Counted from the stretch's first letter, positions 46,941 through 55,355 are shown. The stretch: 64,000 nt of DNA from Nannocystis exedens (GCF_002343915.1 NZ_NETK01000001.1:7578001-7642000); one strand, 5' to 3'. Notes: generated by a model not told the origin, from the letters alone. Numbers and translations: made by a program.

Positions 46941-47388
46941 AGCCGCGCTGGGCGTGCGACTCGGCGGGCGGCGCGGGCCCGGTCGACACGGTCGACGGCC
47001 ACCGCACCCTCGACTTCGCGGCCTCGGGCTCCGCTCCTCTGCAGGAGCGGGTCTGGGCGCTCGGCGCCTCACGGTCGGCGCGGGGGCGCGCGCCTCGGCC
47101 GGGCGGTCGCGCGCGGGAGCGGCCGCGATTTTTTTTCATCCACCCCGCCGCCGCGGCGCCACAGGAGGGCGTGAGGCGTCACCCGGCCGACGCCGGCGGG
47201 CCGGCCTGAACTTTACGACATGAACTTACTACCATGAACCTTGGGTCATCTCCGAGGTGACTCCTCGGCGCCGGTCGGGCGACGCCCGGTCGCTCGTCCA
47301 TGCCGCTCCGCCGCGCCTCGCTCTCCTGCTCCCGTCACACTCCTGTCGAACATCGCGCGCGGGCAGCTCCGCGCGCGCGGAGGAACGC
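46941..47388. other. 448-bp intergenic region
   Basis: It contains an unusual T-run followed by CATCC (about 47111-47125: ATTTTTTTTCATCCACC). A similar element (ATAATTTTTCATCCGCC) lies just before the ECF sigma gene at 52777-52793. No gene recognised. Confidence 0.5.
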
Positions 47389-48759
47389 ATGCACCGATCG
47401 CAGCACCGACTGATGCGCCGCACCTTCCTGGCGGCAATGGGCCTCGGCATCGCCGCGCCGCTCGCGGCGAAGATGTCGCGCCTGGCGGTCGCCGCCCCCG
47501 GCGACCGGCCGAAGCGCCTCTTCATCTTCTACATCCCGCACGGCATGCCGCCCGAGCACCTCCAGCCCTACGGCGAGGGGGACGCCTTCTTGCAGGGCTC
47601 GAACGTGCTGAGCCCGCTCGTCCCGTACAAGAGCCGCGTCGCCGTCGTCAACGGGCTGTCGATGAACGGCGGGATCTCGAACCACGTGGCGATCCGCGCG
47701 ACCTTGACCGGCTTCGCCGAGGGCGAGGGCAGCGACTCGATCGATCGGCTGATCGCCGACGGCATGGGCGTCACCCCGCACGTGATCGGCGCGATCCCCT
47801 ACGACAAGGGGGCCGGCTTCTACAGCGACTGTTACCTGGTCAAGCACGGCTCGTGGGTGCGGCCGATCGAGAGCCCGGTCGAGGCGGTGGCGCAGCTGTT
47901 CCAGGGCGTCGGTCCGGCGCCGATGCCGATGCCCGGCGTCGACGAGAACAAGTTCCGCGCCGCGACGCTGGCGCTGACCGAGGGCGAGATCGAGGCGATG
48001 CAGGCGGCGGTGTCCGGCCTGACGCGCGAGGAGAGCAAGCTGGCGCTGCACCTGGACGCGGTCCGCAACCTCAAGGCCAAGGCCTCGGGCGAGGGGCCGC
48101 CGCCGCCGATGGTCAGCTGCGACAGCAAGCCGGCGCTGCCGGCCGTCGACGCGGTCGCCGGGCTCGACCCGCTCAACCAGAGCTTCTTCGGCAAGATCCT
48201 CGACGCGCACCTCGAGGCGAGCGCGTACGCGTTCCTGTGCGGCTCGGCGCGGGTGATCACGCTGCAGAACATGTGGGTCAACGCCGGCCTCAACTTCGGC
48301 TTCGAGGGCGGCCCCGGGATCCCCAAGGGCCACCATGACCCGGTGTCGCACTCGTGGGACGGCGCCGGCCGGGCCGAGTTCGCGCAGTGCCAGAAGTGGT
48401 TCTTCGAGCGCCTGGCCGAGAAGTTCTTGAAGGTGCTCGACCAGCCCGACCCGCTCGACGTCGAGGATCCGACCCGCACCGTGCTCGACAACACCCTCGT
48501 GTACGTGTGCAGCGAGGTGTCCGACGGCGCCAATCACAACTCCGACCACTCGGACGTGTGGCTCGACGGCAAGCCGTGGAGCTCGAGCCTGCCGGCGATC
48601 CTGATCGGCGGCGGCGGTGGTTACCTCAAGACGCAGCAGGCGGTCCAGGTCGAGCGCAGCCACATCGACATGCTGGCGACCCTCGCCGACGCGATGGACG
48701 TCCCGCTCGGCTCGATCGGCGGTCAGTCGGTCTCTGCGATCCAGGAGCTCAAGGCATGA
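47389..48759 (+). CDS. DUF1552 domain protein, exported
   Basis: 456 residues from the ATG at 47389 (GGAGGAACGC upstream). The N-terminus MRRTFLAAMGLGIAAPLAAK resembles a twin-arginine signal. DUF1552 features follow: RLFIFYIPHGMPPEHLQPYG, SPLVPYKSRVAVVNGLS, the His-rich GIPKGHHDPVSHSWDG, and DNTLVYVCSEVSDGANHNSD with a C-terminal GGGGGYLKTQQAV. The fold is sulfatase/alkaline-phosphatase-like, with metal-binding His/Asp expected. The stop overlaps the start of the DUF1592 gene as ATGA. The two families almost always occur together in planctomycetes and myxobacteria, probably as a periplasmic oxidoreductase or hydrolase pair of unknown substrate. Confidence 0.9.
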   Translation: MHRSQHRLMRRTFLAAMGLGIAAPLAAKMSRLAVAAPGDRPKRLFIFYIPHGMPPEHLQPYGEGDAFLQGSNVLSPLVPYKSRVAVVNGLSMNGGISNHVAIRATLTGFAEGEGSDSIDRLIADGMGVTPHVIGAIPYDKGAGFYSDCYLVKHGSWVRPIESPVEAVAQLFQGVGPAPMPMPGVDENKFRAATLALTEGEIEAMQAAVSGLTREESKLALHLDAVRNLKAKASGEGPPPPMVSCDSKPALPAVDAVAGLDPLNQSFFGKILDAHLEASAYAFLCGSARVITLQNMWVNAGLNFGFEGGPGIPKGHHDPVSHSWDGAGRAEFAQCQKWFFERLAEKFLKVLDQPDPLDVEDPTRTVLDNTLVYVCSEVSDGANHNSDHSDVWLDGKPWSSSLPAILIGGGGGYLKTQQAVQVERSHIDMLATLADAMDVPLGSIGGQSVSAIQELKA

Positions 48760-50471
48760 CACGCACCCACCTCTCCTCCCGACATGTGTACCTCGCGCTC
48801 GGCCTGGCCTTCGGGACAGGATGCCCGGGCGGCGGCGGGGCCGGCAGCGACACCGACGTCGGCGACACCGAGACCGGGGGCGCGTCGACCGGCGGCGCCA
48901 CGACCGACGACCCGACCGGCGGATCGAGCGACACCGACGACCCGCCGCCGGTGAACCCGTCCGGGCGCTGCGAGCAGTCGCGGCTCGGCGCGCGGGTGCT
49001 CCGCCGGCTGTCGCAGGTCGAGCTCGAGCACACGCTGCGCGACATCTTCCCCGAGATCGAGGCGACCTGGTCCGGCGTGCAGCTCGGCATCGATCCGGCG
49101 TCGAAGCACGGGTTCACCAACGACGCCGCGACGCTGCTCGTCGGCGACCAGACCGCGGCCGAGTGGCTCGCGACCGCCGAGGACGTCGGCGACGCGGTCA
49201 CCGCGCCCGCGGTGCTGCCGCTGATCCTGCCGTGCGCGGCCCAGAGCCCCGACTCCGCCTGCGCCGCCGAATTCATCGATAAATACGGGCAGCGGCTGTT
49301 CCGCCGCCCGCTGACGGCCGACGAGCGGGCGCGCTACGCGTCGCACTTCGCGGCGATCGCCGCCGAGGTCGAATTCCCGGTCGCGCTCAAGTGGACGCTC
49401 GTCGGCCTGATCCAGTCGCCGCACGCGGTGTACCGCAGCGAGCTCGGCGAGCCGGGCGACGACGGCTACGCGCTGACGCCGTACGAGGTCGCGACCGCGC
49501 TCGCGTACACCTACGGCGGCAGCACGCCGAGCCCGGAGCTGCTGGCGAAGGCCGAGCAGGGCGCGCTCGCCACTCCCGAGGCCCGCATGGCCGAGGCCGG
49601 CGCGCTGCTCTCGACCCCGCGCGGCAAGGACGTCCTGCACCTGTTCTTCCGCCAGTGGGCCAAGTATCCGCAGGTCGAGAGCAAGGTGAAGATCGACGTC
49701 GCCACGTTCGACGACATCCGCATGCGCATGATCGACGAGACGCGGCGCTTCGTCGACGAGGTGGTGTTCGCGCAGGAGGGCGACGTCCGCGCCTTGCTGA
49801 CCGCGCCGATCACCGTGCTCGACGCGACGCTGTCGCAGTTCTACGGCTTCGGGCAGGTCGCCGGCGACAGCGCGGTGGTCGAGCGCCCGGCCGACTGGGG
49901 CGTGGGCCTGCTGGCCCAGGGCTCGGTGCTCGCGGGGCAGGCCCACGCCGACAGCTCGTCGCCGACCAAGCGCGGGCTTTTGGTCTACGACCGGCTGCTG
50001 TGCGGCCCGCACATCCCGCCGCCGATGAACATCCCGGCGATCGACCCGCCGATGCCCGGCGCGCAGACCACCCGCGAGCGCTACGAGGTCGCGCACGCCG
50101 GCGACCCCGCGTGTCAGTCGTGCCATCAGTACTTCGATCCGATCGGCTTCGGCTTCGAGCACTTCGACGCCGCGGGCCGCTTCCGCGCCGACGAGAACGG
50201 GCTGCCGATCGACGCCACCGGCCAGGCGGTGGACTCGATGCTCACGCCGCTGATCCAGTTCGACGGCCTGACCGACCTGGCGAACAAGCTCGCCGAGCTG
50301 CCGCAGACGACCGACTGCGTCAGCGGGCTGCTGACGAACTTCGCCTACGGCGTCGAGGAGAACTGCCTGGCCGAGGAGGCCCGCACGGCCCTGCAGGACG
50401 GCGAGGTCGGCCTGCGCGAGTTCTACGTGCAGCTGGCGGCGAGCGAGCACTTCGTCCGCCGCGAGGAGTGA
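48756..50471 (+). CDS. DUF1592/DUF1588 (cytochrome-like) lipoprotein
   Basis: 571 residues. The N-terminus (LALGLAFGTGCPGGGG) has a lipobox, then a Gly/Ser/Thr/Asp linker. Domains appear in family order: DUF1587 (RVLRRLSQVELEHTLRDIFP), DUF1595 (YGQRLFRRPLTADERARYAS), DUF1592 (LTPYEVATALAYTYGG to RQWAKYPQVESKV), DUF1588 (SSPTKRGLLVYDRLLCGPHI to ACQSCHQYFDPIGFGFEHFD) and DUF1585 (VSGLLTNFAYG). The single CxxCH in CQSCHQ is a c-type heme site. Translation is coupled to the DUF1552 gene. The last codons (AASEHFVRREE) reappear, decayed, in the repeat array downstream. Confidence 0.9.
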   Translation: MTRTHLSSRHVYLALGLAFGTGCPGGGGAGSDTDVGDTETGGASTGGATTDDPTGGSSDTDDPPPVNPSGRCEQSRLGARVLRRLSQVELEHTLRDIFPEIEATWSGVQLGIDPASKHGFTNDAATLLVGDQTAAEWLATAEDVGDAVTAPAVLPLILPCAAQSPDSACAAEFIDKYGQRLFRRPLTADERARYASHFAAIAAEVEFPVALKWTLVGLIQSPHAVYRSELGEPGDDGYALTPYEVATALAYTYGGSTPSPELLAKAEQGALATPEARMAEAGALLSTPRGKDVLHLFFRQWAKYPQVESKVKIDVATFDDIRMRMIDETRRFVDEVVFAQEGDVRALLTAPITVLDATLSQFYGFGQVAGDSAVVERPADWGVGLLAQGSVLAGQAHADSSSPTKRGLLVYDRLLCGPHIPPPMNIPAIDPPMPGAQTTRERYEVAHAGDPACQSCHQYFDPIGFGFEHFDAAGRFRADENGLPIDATGQAVDSMLTPLIQFDGLTDLANKLAELPQTTDCVSGLLTNFAYGVEENCLAEEARTALQDGEVGLREFYVQLAASEHFVRREE

Positions 50472-50605
50472 GGCCGGCCGTCGCGGGCGCGAGCGGCCGA
50501 GGCCGGGCCGACCCGCTCGCAGGCGGCCGCTCGTGCAGCAGCTCGCGCCCGGACGTCCGGGGGACCGCGAAGCGTCCGCCGCCGGGCGATGGGGCTGTCT
50601 TGAAG

Positions 50606-50655
50606 AGCATGTCCACGAAAACACGTCTATCAGGACATGTTTTCGTGGACATGCT
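50606..50655. terminator. Perfect 18-bp-arm hairpin downstream of the DUF1592 gene
   Basis: Arms 50606-50623 (AGCATGTCCACGAAAACA) and 50638-50655 (TGTTTTCGTGGACATGCT) are exact reverse complements around a 14-nt loop. No T-run follows, so intrinsic termination is uncertain. It could stabilise the mRNA 3' end or be a protein-binding palindrome. Outer bases ATGTCC/GGACAT match the palindromes at 61.8 kb. Confidence 0.6.
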
Positions 50656-50682
50656 TGAGGCGTGTGCCTCAGCGACAGGACC

Positions 50683-50930
50683 GTCCAGCGGGCTGCGAGC
50701 GAGCACCTCGCGCGCCGGGCCGAGCGAGGCGCGGCGGACGTGGCCGTCTGCCGGGCCGAGTGAGGGGCAGCCGCTGCCTGCGAGGCACGTGCAGCGGGCT
50801 GCGAGCGAGCACCTCGTGCGCCGGGCCGAGCGAGGCGCGGCGGTTGCCTGCGCGGATGCTCCCTGCAGGCGGCGAGCGAGCGCTTCGTCCGCCGAGCGCG
50901 GCGCGGCGGGGCCGTTGCCTGCCGCGGGTC
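50683..50930 (+). repeat. Degenerate repeat array resembling the 3' end of the DUF1592 gene
   Basis: Units begin near 50683, 50787 and 50861, each with a core like GTGCAGCGGGCTGCGAGCGA then GCACCTCG.GCGCCGGGCCGA. The real gene end (50427-50475) reads GTGCAGCTGGCGGCGAGCGA then GCACTTCGTCCGCCGCGAGG. A shorter piece lies at 50750-50786. The array sits between the hairpin and the next gene. Confidence 0.65.
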
Positions 50931-50951
50931 CGCCCGCTAGAAGAAGAGGAC

Positions 50952-51365
50952 ATGCGCGCCGCTCCGCGAGCTCGACGTCGCCCTCTGCTCGCCCTGCTCG
51001 GCGCCGCGCTGGTGTTCGCCTGCCGCGGCGAGGGCGAGGTCCTCGAGCTCGCGGGCGGCGAGCCGGGCGACGGGCGCTGCGGCCTCGTCGTCGTCGACGC
51101 CTCCGAGGGGCTCGCGGTCGCTCGCGTGCTCACCAGCGACTGGGTGAGCGGCTCCTGCTACGAGCTCACGCTCACCAACACCGGAGCCGCGCGGGCGGCC
51201 TGGTGGGTGCAGCTCGCCACCGACGCCGTCACCGTCGACCGGTGGAACCACGCCGCGACCGACCTCGGCGGCGGCCTGTTCGAGTGGCGAGGGATCGTCG
51301 CGTCCAACAACGTCGAGCTCGAACCGCAGGGCACCGCGGTGGTGGGCACCTGCCTGGAGTGCTGA
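50952..51365 (+). CDS. Small lipoprotein with CBM2-like domain
   Basis: 137 residues from the ATG at 50952 (GAAGAGGAC upstream). An Arg-rich start and ALLGAALVFACRGE form a lipobox signal. The mature part has the pattern of a family-2 carbohydrate-binding module: VARVLTSDWVSGSCYELTLT, NTGAARAAWWVQL, TVDRWNHAATDLGG and ELEPQGTAVVGTCLEC, with the surface Trp residues and a Cys pair. It probably binds polysaccharide at the cell surface. CBM2 domains are usually attached to hydrolases, so a free lipid-anchored one is unusual. Confidence 0.7.
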   Translation: MRAAPRARRRPLLALLGAALVFACRGEGEVLELAGGEPGDGRCGLVVVDASEGLAVARVLTSDWVSGSCYELTLTNTGAARAAWWVQLATDAVTVDRWNHAATDLGGGLFEWRGIVASNNVELEPQGTAVVGTCLEC

Positions 51366-51417
51366 ACCGCCGCGCCCTGCTGGTCGGCGCTCGCGGGCCG
51401 GGATACAACTGGCGCCT

Positions 51418-52521
51418 GTGGTCGCCATCCCTCTGGCCCTCGCGCTCATCGTCGGCGAGCCCTCGCCCGTGAGTCCCCCCGCCGAGGCGACCGCCACCGC
51501 CACCGAGCCCCGGCAAATCGTCGTCGGCGTGATCGAGGGCGGCCGGCTCGACGCCGTCGCGGTCGTCCAGGCCCTCCGCGGCCACCTCGCCGACCTCGAC
51601 GTCGGCCCGGCGGTCGAGGCCCGGCCGGCGGCCGCGCTCGCGGAGCCGCTCGGGTGGGCGCGCGAGCGCCTCGCCGAGGGGGCCTTCGCGGTCGTCTGGG
51701 TCGAGGCCGCGGCCGGGCAGGGGAGCGCCGTCTACCTGCTCCTCGGCGCGCCCGAGCGGCTCTACACGCGGCACCTCGACACGCCCGACGACCCGCTCGA
51801 GACGCGGGAGATCCTCGGCGTCGTGATCCGCGGCCTGGTCGCCTCGCTGGCGGCGAGCGAGGCTCCTGCCGACATGGAGGTCATCGCCGTGCCGGTGCCC
51901 GAGGAGCGCCCGCCGTCCCCGGCCCCCGCGCCGCCGCCTGCGCCCGCCGCCCCGCCGAAGCCCGCCCCGGCGCCGCGCCTGCGCCTGTCGCTCGGGCTGG
52001 GGTACGCCGGTTCGAGCTACGCCGCCCAGCTCCCGTGGGGCAGCGGGCTCGGCGTCGAGCTCGGCGTCCTCGGCCGCCGCGGCCTGGTCGTCGCCGTGGG
52101 CGGCGCGGGCCTCCTCCACCCCCCGCTCACCCCGGAGCTCGGCCAGCAGACCCGCGACGACGCCCGTTTGCGGCTCGGCCGCGTCGGCTTCACCGTGCGG
52201 GTCGGCTTCCGCGTGCCGCTCGGGGCCCGCCGCCGCTTCTTCGTCGAGCCGGCCGTGGTCGGGCGCGGCGAGGCGATCGTCTGGCGGCCGACCGCGGGCT
52301 CGCAGGCGCGCGGCGGCGCGGGCTTGCGGGTCGCCCTCGCGCCGACCGTCGGCCTCGGCCTCCAGCTCGGGCGCGGGTTCGCCCTCGTCCTCGCGGCCGG
52401 CCTCGACCTCTGGCTGCGCAACTTCGACCTCGTCGCCCGCACGCCCGTGGGCACCACCCCGCTGGTCCGCCCGCCGACCGTCGGCGCCACCGCGGGCCTG
52501 GGCCTGTCGTGGGTGCGCTAG
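51418..52521 (+). CDS. Outer-membrane beta-barrel-like protein, ECF-locus associated
   Basis: 367 residues from the GTG at 51418. A hydrophobic start (IPLALALIV) precedes a periplasmic domain of about 130 residues (VVGVIEGGRLDAVAVVQALR, FAVVWVEAAAGQGSAVYLLL). A Pro/Ala linker (residues about 160-185) leads to a C-terminal half of alternating short beta strands (LRLSLGLGYAGSSYAAQLPW, VGFTVRVGFRVPLGARRRFF) ending in GLGLSWVR, like small barrels. It lies upstream of and in line with the ECF sigma and anti-sigma genes, a common myxobacterial three-gene layout in which the membrane protein may be input or output. Confidence 0.75.
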   Translation: MVAIPLALALIVGEPSPVSPPAEATATATEPRQIVVGVIEGGRLDAVAVVQALRGHLADLDVGPAVEARPAAALAEPLGWARERLAEGAFAVVWVEAAAGQGSAVYLLLGAPERLYTRHLDTPDDPLETREILGVVIRGLVASLAASEAPADMEVIAVPVPEERPPSPAPAPPPAPAAPPKPAPAPRLRLSLGLGYAGSSYAAQLPWGSGLGVELGVLGRRGLVVAVGGAGLLHPPLTPELGQQTRDDARLRLGRVGFTVRVGFRVPLGARRRFFVEPAVVGRGEAIVWRPTAGSQARGGAGLRVALAPTVGLGLQLGRGFALVLAAGLDLWLRNFDLVARTPVGTTPLVRPPTVGATAGLGLSWVR

Positions 52522-52790
52522 CACCGGTAGGTGCCGACCGTCGAGCGGCCGCGCCTGAGCGTGCCAGGGCGCCGTCTGGTCCGCCTTCGACGAGTGCGCC
52601 AGGGCGCGGTCGGGTCCGCCTCCGATGCCTCGCCGGTCGTCCTGGCCCCGAGCCAGGGCGCCGTCGGGTCCGCCTCCGAGCGTCGGTGCCGCCGCTGGCC
52701 CTGGCCCCGCCCGAGTGCGCCAGGGCGCGGTCGGGTCCGCCCGCCGACCGGCGGCGGCGACCGCCCGGGCCCCGCCATAATTTTTCATCC
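52522..52790 (+). repeat. Degenerate repeat array resembling the 3' end of the beta-barrel gene
   Basis: Four to five units of about 45-67 bp with the recurring core GTGCGCCAGGGCGCGGTCGG then GTCCGCC. The clearest unit (52657-52722) aligns with the gene end at 52450-52521: GTCCGCC, then CGTCGGxGCCxCCGC, a GGCCTGG-like block, and GTGCGC(C/T)AG, where the gene has its TAG stop. Units are less similar to each other than in the array at 54.8 kb. Confidence 0.55.
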
Positions 52791-52822
52791 GCCGGGCCGT
52801 TGCCGGGCCACCCTACCGCCGA

Positions 52823-53449
52823 TTGCTCGCCAAGGCCCCCGCACCCGTGCTCGTGGCCGTCGCCGCCGACGGGCAGCCCGACGACGTCGCCGAGCACGCC
52901 GAGGCTCGCGCGCTCGCGCGGGCGACCGCGGCCGGCGATCGCCAGGCCGCGACCAGCTTCGCCCGCCGGCTCCTGCCGGTCGCGCGCCGGGTGACCCGGG
53001 CGCTCCTCGGCTCCGGCACCGACGCGGACGACGTCTCGCAGTCCGCGCTCATCGAGCTGTTGGAGTCGGCGCGGACCTACGCCGGCCAGGGCCCGCTCGA
53101 GGCGTGGGCTCGCCGGATCACCGTCCGCGTCACCCTCCGCTGGCTCCGTCGCGGGCGCCGGCTGTCCGTCGTCGCCCACGACGAGGACGACCTCGGCAGC
53201 GAGCCTGCCGACCTCGGCGACGACCTCCGCGAGCACATCCCGCGCGCCGTCACCGACTACCTCGCGCTCCTCCCCGAGCCGCAGCGGATCGCCCTCGTGC
53301 TCCGCCACGCGCTCGACCACACCCTGCCCGAGATCGCCGAGCTGACCGGAGCGCCGGTGCCCACCGTCAAGTCGCGGGTCCTCAAGGCCGAAGAGACCCT
53401 CCGCAAGCTGATCCGCCGCGACCTCAACCTCGGCCGTCCGGCCCCGTGA
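52823..53449 (+). CDS. ECF-family RNA polymerase sigma factor
   Basis: 208 residues if started at the TTG at 52823; a GTG at 52847 is an alternative. Sigma region 2 reads GTDADDVSQSALIELLESAR then AWARRITVRVTLRWLRR (about 67-110). Region 4 reads LPEPQRIALVLRHALDHTLP then EIAELTGAPVPTVKSRVLKA (about 150-195), including the HTH. It directs RNA polymerase to specific promoters when freed from its anti-sigma factor, most likely the product of the next gene, 11 nt downstream. A T-run element at 52777-52793 just upstream may be part of its own promoter. Confidence 0.9.
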   Translation: MLAKAPAPVLVAVAADGQPDDVAEHAEARALARATAAGDRQAATSFARRLLPVARRVTRALLGSGTDADDVSQSALIELLESARTYAGQGPLEAWARRITVRVTLRWLRRGRRLSVVAHDEDDLGSEPADLGDDLREHIPRAVTDYLALLPEPQRIALVLRHALDHTLPEIAELTGAPVPTVKSRVLKAEETLRKLIRRDLNLGRPAP

Positions 53450-53460
53450 CGGAGCCTCCG

Positions 53461-54849
53461 ATGCACCACGACCCCGAAGCAATCGACGACACCCCCGAGG
53501 ACCGACGCTGGCGCCGGCTCGTCGACGCGTCCCTCGGCGGCGACCCGCTCCCGGCCGACGACGCCGCTTTCCTCGCGGCGCACCGCGGCGACGGACCGGC
53601 GACGCGGCGCGAGCGCGAGCTGCTCGACGCGCTCCGCCGCGGCGAACCCGAAGCGACCGACGCCGCCGCCGACGACGCGCTCGTCGCCGCCGCCGTCGAC
53701 CGCTTCCTCGCCGACCGGACGGCCGTCACCGGCGCGCCGCGCCCCGGGGCCGGCCGCCGCTCGGCCCTCGTCATCGGTCTCGGCGTCGCCTTCGCCGCGG
53801 CCGCCGCCTGGCTGTTGCTCGTCCGGCCTTTCGGACATGTCTCCGAGGACACGTCGCCGTCGCCGCTCGCCGCGGCCGAACATGGCGCCGAGGGCGGCCG
53901 CGACGCCGGACCTGGCGCGAAGGACAGCCCGCCCGCACATGACCCGAAAGACAGCCTCGCCTCGCGCGCGGACAGCCCCGCCGAGCCGGCGCCTGTCCCG
54001 AAGGACATCTCCGCCGAGCTGCGCCTGCTCGGCGGCGTCGCCGCGGCCGGAAGCGGCCCGCTCGCGCTGCACCAGCCCCTCGCCGACGGCCCGCTCCGCC
54101 TCGCCGACGCCGGCTGCGTCGGCGTCGCCGGGCAGGTCACCGCCTGCGCCGAGGGCGAGGCCGAGCTGGTCGCCCGGGGGGCGGTCCTCGCCGTCGAGCG
54201 CGGCCGCGTCCACGTCGAGGTCGCGCCGGCGGGCGTCGGCGTCGTGTGGATCGAGGTCGCCGGCGTGGCGATCGTCAGCGACGAGCCCGGCGCCGTCCTG
54301 ATCGTCGCGGAGCCGCAGCGCTGGCAGGTCACCGCGCTGCGCGGCGCGCATCGCCTGCGCGAGGGGGGCGTGGAGCGCCCGCTCGCCGCCGGCGAGACGG
54401 CCGACTCGCGGGCGCAGGTCGTGCCCGCCGACGGCGGCCGGGCGGAGCGGGGCGCCGCCGCGAAGCCGCGCCCCGCCAGCGACCCCGGGCAGCTCATCGA
54501 CGAGGCGCACGCCCTCCGCGGGGCCGGCAAGTACCGGGCGGCCGCCCGCATCTACCGCCGTCTGTTGCGGGAGCACGGCGACACCTCGCTCGCCCGCACC
54601 GCCCAGGTCGCCCTCGGTCAGCTCTCGCTCGGGCCGCTCGGCGAGCCCCGCGGCGCGCTCTCGGCCTTCGACGCCTACCTCCGCGACGCGCCGCAGGGCG
54701 CCCTCGGCGAGGAGGCCCTCCACGGGCGCGTCGAGGCGCTCCACCGCCTGGGCCGCGACCAGGACGCCGCCCGGGCCGGGGCCGAGTTCCTGCGCCGCTT
54801 CCCCCGCAGCCGCTACGCCGACGATGTCCGCCAGCGGCTCGGCAATTGA
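53461..54849 (+). CDS. Membrane-anchored FecR-like anti-sigma factor with C-terminal TPR
   Basis: 462 residues from the ATG at 53461, 11 nt after the ECF gene with a GGAGCC ribosome site. The cytoplasmic N-terminus (about 1-95) is helical and acidic, as in anti-sigma domains. One transmembrane segment (ALVIGLGVAFAAAAAWLLLV) lies near 101-120. The outer part has a Ser/Pro/Asp linker, a FecR-like beta domain (GAVLAVERGRVHVEVAPAGV) and TPRs (ALRGAGKYRAAARIYRRLLR; ALHRLGRDQDAARAGAEFLR). It ends FPRSRYADDVRQRLGN. It presumably holds the ECF sigma factor and releases it on an envelope signal. Confidence 0.85.
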   Translation: MHHDPEAIDDTPEDRRWRRLVDASLGGDPLPADDAAFLAAHRGDGPATRRERELLDALRRGEPEATDAAADDALVAAAVDRFLADRTAVTGAPRPGAGRRSALVIGLGVAFAAAAAWLLLVRPFGHVSEDTSPSPLAAAEHGAEGGRDAGPGAKDSPPAHDPKDSLASRADSPAEPAPVPKDISAELRLLGGVAAAGSGPLALHQPLADGPLRLADAGCVGVAGQVTACAEGEAELVARGAVLAVERGRVHVEVAPAGVGVVWIEVAGVAIVSDEPGAVLIVAEPQRWQVTALRGAHRLREGGVERPLAAGETADSRAQVVPADGGRAERGAAAKPRPASDPGQLIDEAHALRGAGKYRAAARIYRRLLREHGDTSLARTAQVALGQLSLGPLGEPRGALSAFDAYLRDAPQGALGEEALHGRVEALHRLGRDQDAARAGAEFLRRFPRSRYADDVRQRLGN

Positions 54850-55195
54850 GCCGGCGCGGCGTTGGTGAGGTCCGTCAGCGGCCCGGCGGCTGAGCCGGCG
54901 CGGCGTTGGCGCCGCTCCCCCCGCAGCCGCTACGCCGACGAGGTCCGCCAGCCGCTCGGCGGCTGAGCCGGCGCGGCGTTGGTGCGCCGCTCCCCGCAGC
55001 CGCCACGCCGAGGAGGTCCGCCAGCGGTTCGGCGATCGGGCCGGCGTGGCGTTGGTGCGCCGCTTCCCCCGAGCCGTCATGGCGACGAATTCTGCCAGCG
55101 GCTCGGTCGGGTTGAGCCAGGTGGAGTTTTGTGCGCCGCTTCCCCGCAATCGCCGTGGCGACGAGGTCCGCCAGCGGCTGGTCGGTCGAGCGGGT
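54796..55195 (+). repeat. 75-bp tandem repeat array formed from the 3' end of the anti-sigma gene
   Basis: The first unit is the end of the gene itself (from CGCCGCTTCCCCCGCAGCCG through GCTCGGCAATTGAGCCGGCG to GCGTTGGTG). Further units begin near 54910, 54985, 55058 and 55134, plus a deleted one near 54868. Units encode variants of RRFPRSRYADEVRQRLGG followed by a stop (TGA, lost in some). Similarity to the gene falls with distance. Confidence 0.85.
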
Positions 55196-55355
55196 GCCGG
55201 CCACGGCACGCGGCCGACCTCGGAGGTCGCCGGCTTGGGAACTCGGGCCACAACAATGGATCGCTCGCCGCACGCTTCCCGGGAGCGGTCGCACCATTCG
55301 ATCCATGGCAGTCCCGCCGGAACGGCGACGGTGCCCGCTGGCGAGCGCCGGCGCG

